In this document: positions 17,336 to 24,623 of the stretch, piece by piece | Layout of the letters: the number at the start of each line of letters is the position of its first letter | Numbering within the stretch: the first letter of the stretch is position 1 | Source of the DNA: an uncultured Alphaproteobacteria bacterium | GTDB lineage: Bacteria; Pseudomonadota; Alphaproteobacteria; HIMB59; GCA-002718135 | NCBI GenBank assembly: GCA_902517315.1 | Contig: CABYBP010000016.1 | Span: 1 to 24,623, forward strand | DNA length: 24,623 bases | Reading direction: 5' to 3' | The notes under the pieces: generated by a model | What the model saw: only the letters and a program-made list of their open reading frames with translations | Database searches by the model: none | What the model was told of the DNA's origin: nothing | Translations under genes and position numbers: made by a program

Positions 17336-17944
17336 ATGAAAATAAATTTCTATAAAGGAGATCTTCCAGCAAGTTTTAAAGCCTCTAATATTATTGCATT
17401 GGATAGCGAAACAATGGGGTTAAATCCTAAAAGAGATAAATTATGTTTGGTTCAAATTTCTAACGGTAATGAAGTATGTCATCTCGTAAAAATTGACTTA
17501 TCTGCTGAAAAACCTCTAAATTTAATTAAAATTCTTAAGAATAATAAAATTCAAAAAATTTTTCATTATGCAAGATTTGATGTAGCTGTATTCAAACACA
17601 ACTTCAAAATTAATATTAAAAATATTTACTGTACTAAAATTGCATCTAAGTTAGTTAGAACTTATACTGATAAACATGGATATAAAGATCTTTGTAGTGA
17701 ATTATTAAGAAAATCAATTTCAAAAACAGAACAATCTTCTGATTGGGGTGGGGAGTTAAGTAAGGAACAGCAAAAATATGCAGCTACAGATGTTTTATAT
17801 TTACATAAAATTAAAGATAAACTTGATTCAATGTTATTAAGAGAAAAGAGAACTAAACTAGCTAGGGCCTGTTTTGATTTTATTCCATATAGAACTGATT
17901 TAGATATTAATGGATGGTCAGAGCAAGATATATTTAAACACTAA
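17336..17944 (+). CDS. rnd: Ribonuclease D, short form without HRDC domains
   Basis: This 3'-5' exoribonuclease of the DEDDy superfamily trims tRNA and other RNA 3' ends in the cytosol. It has 202 residues, only the exonuclease domain; the E. coli enzyme (about 375 residues) also carries two HRDC domains. The short form is common in Alphaproteobacteria. Active-site residues are visible: D23 and E25 in ALDSET (Exo I), D82 in HYARFDVAVF (Exo II), and Y148 with D152 in YAATD (Exo III), which bind two metal ions. The ATG has no Shine-Dalgarno. The gene opens a nine-gene run, and its TAA overlaps the kdsD ATG by one base (TAATG). Confidence 0.93.
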   Translation: MKINFYKGDLPASFKASNIIALDSETMGLNPKRDKLCLVQISNGNEVCHLVKIDLSAEKPLNLIKILKNNKIQKIFHYARFDVAVFKHNFKINIKNIYCTKIASKLVRTYTDKHGYKDLCSELLRKSISKTEQSSDWGGELSKEQQKYAATDVLYLHKIKDKLDSMLLREKRTKLARACFDFIPYRTDLDINGWSEQDIFKH

Positions 17945-18903
17945 TGAAAAATAATAAAAAAATAATTAGTAGTGCAAATAGAACTTTAACAAGAGAATTA
18001 AATAGTATTAAGAATTTAAAATCTTCTTTTAATAATAATTTTTGTAAGGCAGTTAGTTTAATTTATAATACAAAAGGAAAAGTTGTAATTACTGGTGTTG
18101 GAAAAAGTGCACACATAGGTAACAAGATATCTGCAACTCTTACATCAACAGGAACACCTTCATATTTTGTTCATGCAACTGAAGCAAGTCATGGAGATTT
18201 AGGCAGTATTAAAAAAGATGATTGTGTAATCGCAATTTCTAATTCAGGTGAAACGTCCGAGCTTAATAATATTATGCAATTTACTAAAAGATTTAATATT
18301 AAACTTATAAGCATCACAAGTAATCCAAAAAGTATAGTGCATAAAAATGCTACAATAGGTATTTTATATAAAAAACCAATTGAAGCCTGTCCCTTAAATT
18401 TGGCGCCTACCAGCTCGACATCAATGTCTATGATCATCGGTGATTGCATAGCAATTTCTCTATTAGAGCTAAGAGGTTTCAAAAGTACACAATTTAAAAG
18501 TCTGCATCCTGGAGGTAATCTTGGTAAAGATTTAAAAAACTTAAACGATGTTATGCATTTAGGAAAAAAATTGCCTTTGGCAAAATTAGATGAAAAAATG
18601 TCCAAATCATTAATTACTATGACAAGAAAAAGTTTTGGATGTATTGGCGTTATTAATAACAAAAAACAGATAGTGGGTATAATTACTGATGGTGACTTAA
18701 GAAGGAACTTAAATTCTAAATTTTTTAATAAAAGTGCTTCTGAAATAATGACTAAAAATCCAACATTAGCAAATAAAAGCATGTTGGTAGGTGAAGCAAT
18801 AAATTTGATGAATACAAAGAAGATAACTAGTTTATTTATTTGCGATAAAAAAATTCCTTTAGGAATTGTTCATATTCATGATTTGTTGAGATTGACGAGT
18901 TGA
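17944..18903 (+). CDS. kdsD: D-arabinose 5-phosphate isomerase (KpsF/GutQ family)
   Basis: This enzyme interconverts D-ribulose 5-phosphate and D-arabinose 5-phosphate, the first step to Kdo for LPS inner core. It has 319 residues in the usual architecture. An N-terminal SIS isomerase domain spans about 35-180 (TGVGKSAHIG, HGDLGSI, AISNSGETSE). Two CBS domains follow, from about 203 to the end (TDGDLRRN, HIHDLLRL). K54, E106, E147 and H188 correspond at a constant offset of five to E. coli KdsD K59, E111, E152 and H193, so catalysis looks intact. The gene overlaps rnd by one base and is followed by lptC after one base, matching its role upstream of LPS transport. Confidence 0.95.
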   Translation: MKNNKKIISSANRTLTRELNSIKNLKSSFNNNFCKAVSLIYNTKGKVVITGVGKSAHIGNKISATLTSTGTPSYFVHATEASHGDLGSIKKDDCVIAISNSGETSELNNIMQFTKRFNIKLISITSNPKSIVHKNATIGILYKKPIEACPLNLAPTSSTSMSMIIGDCIAISLLELRGFKSTQFKSLHPGGNLGKDLKNLNDVMHLGKKLPLAKLDEKMSKSLITMTRKSFGCIGVINNKKQIVGIITDGDLRRNLNSKFFNKSASEIMTKNPTLANKSMLVGEAINLMNTKKITSLFICDKKIPLGIVHIHDLLRLTS

Positions 18904-18904
18904 T

Positions 18905-19354
18905 TTGAATTTTTTTTTACATATCAATAGAAATTTAATAATTTTTTTTGGAATTGTGGTAACGATTTTTATTTTATTTCTAATGTTTTCTAAACAATTT
19001 AATTTTAACAATGTTGAAATAGAAATTCAAAAAACAATTCTATCAAATGTAGACGTTTCTGAGCCTAAATTTACAATCAACAATGAAACAAAAAAAATTT
19101 ATATAACCGCTAAAGAAGGTAATTTTTTAAATAAAGATGAAATTCAACTAATAAAAAATGTTAGGTTTAAATCTAATGATTTTAGTATTGAAACTGAGAA
19201 AGTAATATTTAATAGAAATGATCAAACTGCTAGAAGTAATTCTAGATCTTTATTCAAATCAAATAAAAGTATAATTTCATCAGAGGGTTTTAATATTTAT
19301 GACAGAGGGAATAAAATAGTTTTTTATGGTAATTCATTAATAGTTCTAAAATGA
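18905..19354 (+). CDS. lptC: LPS export protein LptC, TTG start
   Basis: LptC is the bitopic inner-membrane protein that receives LPS from LptB2FG and passes it to LptA. The 149-residue protein has one N-terminal membrane segment (about 9-28, IIFFGIVVTIFILFLMF) with a periplasmic beta-jellyroll behind it. Typical pieces are PKFTINN, IYITAKEGNF and SEGFNIYD. Sequence conservation in this family is low; position between kdsD and lptA supports the call. The frame opens only 9 nt before the start and contains no ATG before the membrane segment, so TTG (18905-18907), one base after the kdsD stop, is the likely start. Its stop overlaps the lptA ATG (ATGA). Confidence 0.85.
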   Translation: MNFFLHINRNLIIFFGIVVTIFILFLMFSKQFNFNNVEIEIQKTILSNVDVSEPKFTINNETKKIYITAKEGNFLNKDEIQLIKNVRFKSNDFSIETEKVIFNRNDQTARSNSRSLFKSNKSIISSEGFNIYDRGNKIVFYGNSLIVLK

Positions 19355-20112
19355 AATCAATTTTTCAAATTATATTCATAATTATTTTTTCATTTGACCT
19401 TATCGCAAAAGAAGAAGGTCAAACTGAAATAACAACTGAAGATGGAATTGAAGTTTTTCAAAATGAAAAATATTATTTATTAAAAAAAAATGTAAACATT
19501 AATTCAGATACTTTTAATTTGACTGCTAATAATGTTAAAATTAATTTTGACAAAAATTTATATGATATAACTGAGCTAAATGCAAATGGTGATGTAGATT
19601 TTAACTCTTCAGAATTTCAAATCAATGGAAGTGGGAAATTTTTAAAATTTAATGTTAAAATCGAAAAGATAAAAGTGGAGGGAGTTAATTCAAAATTAAT
19701 TACCAAAGATGTAGAAATGTTCTCTGATGGATTTATTGAATTAGATAATAAAAATGGTAATTTTTATTTAAGTGGATTGAATTCCAAATTAATAAATGAA
19801 AATATAATAATTAGAGCCGAGTCTATTAATGGAAATTTTGTAGATTATAATCAAAAAAAAGAAATAACTTTTTTGAATGTTGTTGATCAAAAAATTTCTT
19901 ACATAAAAAATAATCAAACTGAAATGTATGCTAAAAAAATTGTATTTAGTACCGATACATCAATTATAGAATTAATAGATAATGTTACAATAATTCGTAA
20001 TGGAGAAATAATAACTGGTGATTATGGAACTCTTGATACTAAAAATAATTCATATAAAATTAAATCAAATAATAAAGCAAAAGTAAAAGTACTAATACAA
20101 AATGATGAATAA
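19351..20112 (+). CDS. lptA: LPS transport periplasmic protein LptA (long OstA-type)
   Basis: LptA forms the periplasmic bridge that carries LPS from LptC to LptD. The protein begins with a signal peptide, cleaved probably after Ala19 (FDLIA-KEEG), followed by OstA/LptA beta-jellyroll sequence. At 253 residues it is longer than E. coli LptA (185). The pattern of alternating strands seems to occur twice, at about 24-130 and about 165-250, the latter with MYAKKIVF, ELIDNVTI and GDYGTLDTKN. It overlaps lptC by 4 nt and lptB by 11 nt. The gene order makes the identity firm although residue conservation is low. Codon use is strongly A+T biased, as in lptC. Confidence 0.88.
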   Translation: MKSIFQIIFIIIFSFDLIAKEEGQTEITTEDGIEVFQNEKYYLLKKNVNINSDTFNLTANNVKINFDKNLYDITELNANGDVDFNSSEFQINGSGKFLKFNVKIEKIKVEGVNSKLITKDVEMFSDGFIELDNKNGNFYLSGLNSKLINENIIIRAESINGNFVDYNQKKEITFLNVVDQKISYIKNNQTEMYAKKIVFSTDTSIIELIDNVTIIRNGEIITGDYGTLDTKNNSYKIKSNNKAKVKVLIQNDE

Positions 20113-20851
20113 TAAATTTAAGGTCTTAGACAATGGATTAACTATTAATAAAATCTCAAAAACATATGGAAATAAACAAGTTGTAAGAGATATTAGTATA
20201 TCTATAAATAGAAAAGAGATTGTAGGATTATTAGGACCAAATGGAGCTGGTAAGACTACAACTTTTTACATAATAGTTGGATTAGTTAAGCCTGATAGTG
20301 GTAATATAATATTAGACAAAATAGATGTTTCAAATTTACCAATTTACGTAAGGGGTAAATTAGGAATTAGCTATCTACCTCAAGAAGCTTCTATATTTCG
20401 AGGAATGAGTGTAGAGGATAATTTATTATCAATAATTGAAATTAAAGAAAAAGACAAAAATGTACAAAAGATAATATTACAAAATCTTCTTAATGAATTT
20501 GACATAAATCATGTTAGAAAATCTAAGTCAATTGTATTATCTGGAGGAGAAAGACGAAGATTAGAAATTGCAAGAACTTTAGCTACTAATCCAAAGTATT
20601 TATTACTTGACGAACCATTGACTGGTATTGATCCCGTTTCAATTGAAGAAATTAAAATTATTATTAAAAAACTCAAAGATAGAAATATAGGAATATTGAT
20701 AACTGATCATAACGTTAGAGAGACGTTAAAAATTGTAGATAGGGTTTATATTGTTAATGAAGGAGCCATATTTTTTGAAGGAGATCCAGTATCAGCTGTT
20801 AATGATGAAAAAATTAAAAAATTTTATTTAGGATCAAATTTTAAACTTTGA
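20102..20851 (+). CDS. lptB: LPS export ABC transporter ATP-binding protein LptB
   Basis: LptB is the cytosolic ATPase of the LptB2FGC transporter that extracts LPS from the inner membrane. It has 249 residues, normal for the family. All ABC motifs are present: Walker A GPNGAGKTT (45-53), Q-loop Gln94 (YLPQEASIF), signature LSGGERRR (from 146), Walker B with D170-E171 (LLLDEPLTGIDP) and H-loop His203 (TDHNV). The end FYLGSNFKL is typical of LptB. Two consecutive ATG codons (20102 and 20105) overlap the lptA 3' end; either may be used. lptF and lptG are not in this window. The aroA ATG follows after one base. In many Proteobacteria rpoN follows lptB, but not here. Confidence 0.97.
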   Translation: MMNNKFKVLDNGLTINKISKTYGNKQVVRDISISINRKEIVGLLGPNGAGKTTTFYIIVGLVKPDSGNIILDKIDVSNLPIYVRGKLGISYLPQEASIFRGMSVEDNLLSIIEIKEKDKNVQKIILQNLLNEFDINHVRKSKSIVLSGGERRRLEIARTLATNPKYLLLDEPLTGIDPVSIEEIKIIIKKLKDRNIGILITDHNVRETLKIVDRVYIVNEGAIFFEGDPVSAVNDEKIKKFYLGSNFKL

Positions 20852-20852
20852 G

Positions 20853-22151
20853 ATGATTAGTTACCCTATAAAAAAAGGTATAATTGGAAGACCAAATATA
20901 CCTGGAGATAAATCAATCTCACATAGGTCTATAATAATACCATCTATTTCAAATGGAGTATGTGAAATACGTAACATCTTAAAGTCTGATGATGTTTTAC
21001 ACACTTTAAATGCATTTAAATCAATGGGTGTACAAATTGAAGAAAGTCAAAAAAATTTAATTATTTTTGGAAAAGGACTAGATTCTCTTAAAGAATCGAA
21101 GAGTAAAATTTATCTTGGTAACTCAGGTACCAGTGCTAGATTATTGACTGGTTTGCTGTCTGCTCAAAATTTTAATTCTGTTTTAACTGGTGATAGCTCA
21201 TTATCAAATAGACCTATGAAAAGAATATCCGATCCTTTAAGTAAAATGAATGCAAAAATCAAAACCAATAATGGAACCTTACCTATTGTTATTAAGAAAA
21301 GTAATCTGATAGCTAAGAATATTGAGTTAAAAATCCCATCAGCACAAATAAAATCTGGATTGCTGTTGGCAAGCTTAAATACACTTGGTGAAACTGTAAT
21401 TTCAGAGAATAAAATCACAAGAGATCATACTGAAATAATGTTACAATCTTTTGGTGCAAATATAGATATTAAAAAAATAGATAATAAAAAATTAATAAAA
21501 ATTATTGGAAAAAAAGAACTCACATCAAGAAATATTGATGTTCCAAATGATCTTTCGAGTAGTGCATTCTTTATAGTTGCAGCATTAATAAATTATAACT
21601 CAAACATAAAACTTGAAAATATTAATAATAACCCAACAAGAAATGGGTTGATTTCAGCTTTAAAAAAAATGGGGGCAAATTTAAAATTAACAAATCACCG
21701 AAAAAATAATAATGAAAATATTTGTGATATTGAGGTAGCTTACTCAAATTTAAAAGGATGTGAATTAAACTCAGAGTTTGCAGATTTGATGATAGATGAA
21801 TACCCAATTTTAGCCATCGCTGCAGCATTCGCAAAATCTCCAAGTGTATTTCGTGGTTTAAAAGAATTGAGAGTTAAAGAAAGTGATAGATTACATTTAA
21901 TTTTATCAAACTTACAAAATTGTGGTGTTAATTGTAGAGTAGAAAATGATGATCTGTATATTTTTCCAGCTAAACAATATCAGATAAAAGAGAATATTAT
22001 TAAAACTGATTTTGATCATCGTATAGCTATGGCATTTGGAGTAATGGGTACAAGAATTGGTCCGCTGACTATAAAAGACTCAGACTCAATAAGTACAAGC
22101 TTTCCTAAATTTAAAGATGAGTTTAATAAACTAGGTGGTAAACTTATTTGA
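20853..22151 (+). CDS. aroA: EPSP synthase (3-phosphoshikimate 1-carboxyvinyltransferase), class II-like
   Basis: AroA joins phosphoenolpyruvate to shikimate 3-phosphate, the sixth step of the shikimate pathway to aromatic amino acids. The 432-residue cytosolic protein has the two-domain inside-out barrel fold. PGDKSISHR (17-25) carries the PEP-binding Lys20. LGNSGTSARL (88-97) is the second substrate loop. DHTEIMLQSFGAN, DVPNDLSSSAF, LMIDEYPILAIAAAFA and LRVKESDRL complete the set. The overall pattern is closer to the class II (Agrobacterium CP4) type than to E. coli AroA. Position 92 is Gly where CP4 has the Ala that confers glyphosate insensitivity. The ATG follows lptB after one base, and the stop overlaps cmk by 4 nt (TTGA). 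Confidence 0.97.
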   Translation: MISYPIKKGIIGRPNIPGDKSISHRSIIIPSISNGVCEIRNILKSDDVLHTLNAFKSMGVQIEESQKNLIIFGKGLDSLKESKSKIYLGNSGTSARLLTGLLSAQNFNSVLTGDSSLSNRPMKRISDPLSKMNAKIKTNNGTLPIVIKKSNLIAKNIELKIPSAQIKSGLLLASLNTLGETVISENKITRDHTEIMLQSFGANIDIKKIDNKKLIKIIGKKELTSRNIDVPNDLSSSAFFIVAALINYNSNIKLENINNNPTRNGLISALKKMGANLKLTNHRKNNNENICDIEVAYSNLKGCELNSEFADLMIDEYPILAIAAAFAKSPSVFRGLKELRVKESDRLHLILSNLQNCGVNCRVENDDLYIFPAKQYQIKENIIKTDFDHRIAMAFGVMGTRIGPLTIKDSDSISTSFPKFKDEFNKLGGKLI

Positions 22152-22783
22152 AAAATCTCATTGTTACTATTGATGGTCCTGCAGCATCAGGCAAAGGCAA
22201 AATATCCAAATATATTAGTAAGAAGTGGAAATTAAAACACTTAGACTCAGGAATTTTATACAGGCGTTTAGCATTATTGTTCTTAAACAAAAAAGTCAAT
22301 ATAGAAAATATTTTTGAAATTAAAAAAAAACTTAAAGAAATTAAGAGTTTATCCTACAAAAAAAACAAAAAATTAAGAACACAGGAAATTAGTAAAATAG
22401 CATCTAAAATCGCTATTTATAACTGCGTAAGGATTTTTGTTAATAAGTTACAATATAACTTTGTAGCAAATAATAAAACAGTTAGAGGTTTTGTTGTTGA
22501 TGGCAGAGATATTGGATCAGTTGTTTTTAAAAACGCAGATTTAAAACTATATATAGAGGTAAATCCAGAAATAAGAGCAAAAAGAAGATATAAACAGTTG
22601 ATTGATAGTGGTGAAAAGTCTATATACCAAAAAATTTTGAAGGATATAAAATTGAGAGATAGAAAAGATAAATCAAGAAAACATTCTCCATTGGTAGTAC
22701 CCAAAAAAGCTCACATCATTAATAATGATGGATCTTTTAAACAAACAATTAAACAGATTAACACATTATTTTTTAAACTCTAA
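22148..22783 (+). CDS. cmk: Cytidylate kinase, TTG start
   Basis: Cmk phosphorylates CMP and dCMP to the diphosphates with ATP. It has 211 residues, slightly shorter than E. coli (about 227). The P-loop reads GPAASGKGK (10-18): the usual Thr after GKG is Lys18, a notable change. Other family parts are present: LDSGILYR, the central DGRDIGSVVF, LKLYIEVNPEIRAKRR, and RDRKDKSRKHSPL. The frame has a stop seven bases before the start and no ATG, so TTG at 22148-22150 is the only reasonable start. It overlaps the aroA stop by 4 nt, implying coupled translation. The aroA-cmk-rpsA order is classic for Proteobacteria. rpsA begins two bases after its stop. Confidence 0.94.
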   Translation: MKNLIVTIDGPAASGKGKISKYISKKWKLKHLDSGILYRRLALLFLNKKVNIENIFEIKKKLKEIKSLSYKKNKKLRTQEISKIASKIAIYNCVRIFVNKLQYNFVANNKTVRGFVVDGRDIGSVVFKNADLKLYIEVNPEIRAKRRYKQLIDSGEKSIYQKILKDIKLRDRKDKSRKHSPLVVPKKAHIINNDGSFKQTIKQINTLFFKL

Positions 22784-22785
22784 AT

Positions 22786-24486
22786 ATGAATCAATCATCA
22801 AATAGTAAAATTACAAATACAGAATATGATACACTAATATCAAATTCACTAAAAAATTCTTCAGCTAAAGAAAAAAGTATTACTTTGGGTAAAATTATAT
22901 CAATTGAAAATGAAATAGTAACTATTGATGTTGGTTTAAAAAGTGAAGGAAGAGTCCCTTTGAGTGAATTTTCAAGACCTGGGCAACGTTCTGAAATAGA
23001 AGTAGGCGATGAAACTGAAGTTTTTATCGAAAATGTCGATAATGCAAATGGAGAAACACTTCTTTCCAGAGAAAAAGCTGTTAAGCAAAAAGCTTGGCAT
23101 GATTTGCAATCTAGTTTTAACGATAATCAAGTAGTAACGGGTATTCCTTTTAATAGAGTAAAGGGTGGTATGAGTGTAGATCTAAATGGTGTAATTGCTT
23201 TTCTTCCAGGAAGTCAGATAGAAACTAGACAAATTATTAAAGACACTAAAGAATTATTAAATAAACCTCTTGAGCTTATGATCTTAAAGATGGATAAATA
23301 CAGAGGTAACATAGTTGTTTCTAGAAAAGCTATAACAGAAAACGAACTTAAAGAACAAAGAAGTGAGCTATTAAAAAATATAAAAGAAGGTTCAATCATT
23401 GAAGGAAAAGTTAAAAATATAACTGATTATGGGGCATTTATAGATTTAGGTGGTATTGATGGTTTAGTTCACGTTACTGATATATCTTGGACAAAAATAA
23501 ATAACCCAGCAGATGTACTTGAATTAAATTCTACAATAAGTGTAAAAGTATTAAAATTTGATGAAGAGTTATCAAGACTAAGCTTAGGAGTTAAACAATT
23601 GACTGAAAATCCTTGGGATAAAATAAAAGAAAATATTAATATTAATGACAAGGTTATAGGGAAAGTTGTAAATTTGAATGATAATAATGTTCATATAATC
23701 TTAAAAAATCAGTATGATGGTATAATTACATCAAATGAACTTAGTTGGTTAAAAAAACCACCACATCCATCAAAACTTCTTAATATTAACGATGAAGTAG
23801 AAGTGCTAGTTATTGAAATTGATGAAGAAAAAAAGAGATTGAACTGTAGCTTAAAACAAACAAAGGATAATCCTTGGAACAAGCTTAACGATAATTATGA
23901 AATCAACGATACGTTCGAAACGGAAATAGTAAACATAGTTGATTTTGGTATTTTTGTTAAAGTGATCGATGAAATAGACGGTATGGTACATATTTCTGAT
24001 CTTAGCTGGGATGAAAAGGAGTGTGAAACAATAATTAAAAACTTTAAAAAAGGTGATAAAGTTAAAGTAAAGATTTTAGATATAAACGCTGAGAAGGAAA
24101 GAATAAGCTTAGGAATTAAGCATTTAAATAATGACCCTGTTCAAAACTATATTGAAACTAATCCAATTAACTCAAAAGTTACTGGTAAGATTATAAATGT
24201 TGACGAAAAAGGTCTAAAAGTTGAATTAGATAAAGAAAATAATATCTATGGCTATATTAGAAAATCTAATCTATCCAACGATAAAAATGAAAATAAAACA
24301 GAACGTTTTGCCTTAGATGAAAATATTGATTCTATAATTTTATCTATTGATAGTAAAAGTAGAATTTTAAATCTTTCAATTAAAGAGGTTGAAATAAGAG
24401 ATGAAAAAGAAGCCCTAAGCAAATATGGTTCGAGTGCATCAGGTGCATCTTTAGGTGATATATTAGGATCGGTCCTAAAAAAATAG
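22786..24486 (+). CDS. rpsA: 30S ribosomal protein S1
   Basis: S1 binds mRNA on the 30S subunit and helps initiation on messages with weak or absent Shine-Dalgarno sites. The 566-residue protein has six S1 (OB-fold) repeats: about 30-100, 107-185, 202-272, 285-360, 370-450 and 460-540. Domains 3 to 5 have the clearest pattern, such as YGAFIDLGGIDGLVHVTDISW and FGIFVKVIDEIDGMVHISDLSW. The tail YGSSASGASLGDIL is typical of Alphaproteobacteria. The ATG lies two bases after the cmk stop with no ribosome-binding site, which agrees with the SD-independent, autoregulated start known for E. coli rpsA. ihfB follows after five bases. Confidence 0.98.
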   Translation: MNQSSNSKITNTEYDTLISNSLKNSSAKEKSITLGKIISIENEIVTIDVGLKSEGRVPLSEFSRPGQRSEIEVGDETEVFIENVDNANGETLLSREKAVKQKAWHDLQSSFNDNQVVTGIPFNRVKGGMSVDLNGVIAFLPGSQIETRQIIKDTKELLNKPLELMILKMDKYRGNIVVSRKAITENELKEQRSELLKNIKEGSIIEGKVKNITDYGAFIDLGGIDGLVHVTDISWTKINNPADVLELNSTISVKVLKFDEELSRLSLGVKQLTENPWDKIKENININDKVIGKVVNLNDNNVHIILKNQYDGIITSNELSWLKKPPHPSKLLNINDEVEVLVIEIDEEKKRLNCSLKQTKDNPWNKLNDNYEINDTFETEIVNIVDFGIFVKVIDEIDGMVHISDLSWDEKECETIIKNFKKGDKVKVKILDINAEKERISLGIKHLNNDPVQNYIETNPINSKVTGKIINVDEKGLKVELDKENNIYGYIRKSNLSNDKNENKTERFALDENIDSIILSIDSKSRILNLSIKEVEIRDEKEALSKYGSSASGASLGDILGSVLKK

Positions 24487-24491
24487 TTTTA

Positions 24492-24623
24492 ATGTTAAAA
24501 TCTCAAATTCTTGAAGAATTACAAAAAAAACATAACAATCTAAATTCTGAAGATATAGAACTTCTATTTAATATTTTTACAAAAAAAATATCAAACTCTC
24601 TGAAGCATGGTAATAATATAGAG
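24492..24623 (+). CDS. ihfB: Integration host factor beta subunit (IHF-beta), 3' end cut by window edge
   Basis: The first 44 codons of a small DNA-bending HU/IHF-family protein. MLKSQILEELQKK at the N-terminus and SLKHGNNIE at the edge match the start of IHF-beta (E. coli MTKSELIERL and the segment before the GFGSF motif). The remaining approximately 50 residues, including the DNA-binding arm, lie beyond the window. The start is ATG five bases after rpsA. Position directly after rpsA is conserved across Proteobacteria and decides for IHF-beta over HU. Confidence 0.85.
   Translation, partial: MLKSQILEELQKKHNNLNSEDIELLFNIFTKKISNSLKHGNNIE

Noticed and set aside
18189..18782. 197-codon minus-strand open frame inside kdsD
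   Set aside because: kdsD is intact with all catalytic residues. The hydrophobic antisense product is a side effect of codon composition.

Overview
The window is a gene-dense, AT-rich stretch of a bacterial chromosome with almost no spacer DNA. Its content points to a streamlined, low-GC Alphaproteobacterium, plausibly a marine lineage of the SAR11 or HIMB59 sort. The supporting signs are the kdsD-lptC-lptA-lptB and aroA-cmk-rpsA-ihfB gene orders, a CP4-like class II AroA, a short HRDC-less RNase D, an NDUFA9-like reductase and an ABHD10-like hydrolase. The exact taxon is inference: there is no rRNA gene here to settle it.

Region 1 (1-6348, minus strand) is a translation operon read right to left: infC, rpmI, rplT, pheS, pheT, lepA. 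It encodes initiation factor 3, ribosomal proteins L35 and L20, both subunits of phenylalanyl-tRNA synthetase, and elongation factor 4 (cut by the left edge). infC has no ATG start. The 101-nt gap before rpmI holds a GC-rich hairpin that looks like a ribosomal-protein leader.

Region 2 (6505-10303) is a small accessory patch of surface-glycan type. It holds one GT9 (heptosyltransferase-like) gene on the plus strand, a GT9 gene and a GT4 gene on the minus strand, and an ABHD10-like alpha/beta hydrolase on the plus strand. The strand changes between genes, and the GT genes look more AT-rich than the rest.

Region 3 (10300-17276, minus strand) carries gltD and gltB, the two subunits of NADPH-glutamate synthase (ammonia assimilation), and upstream of them an NDUFA9-like NAD(P)-binding protein.

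Region 4 (17336 to the right edge, plus strand) is one packed run of nine genes with junctions from 11-nt overlaps to 5-nt gaps: rnd, kdsD, lptC, lptA, lptB, aroA, cmk, rpsA, ihfB (cut by the right edge). It combines Kdo precursor synthesis and the LPS transport bridge with aromatic amino-acid synthesis, CMP kinase, ribosomal protein S1 and the IHF beta subunit.

No tRNA, rRNA, CRISPR array, insertion sequence, phage gene or attachment site was seen, and no gene-free stretch exceeds about 160 bases. I did not find a clearly new multi-gene system. The most interesting signals are the rpmI leader hairpin, the non-ATG infC start, the glycosyltransferase/hydrolase patch, and sequence departures in cmk, lptA and the NDUFA9-like gene.
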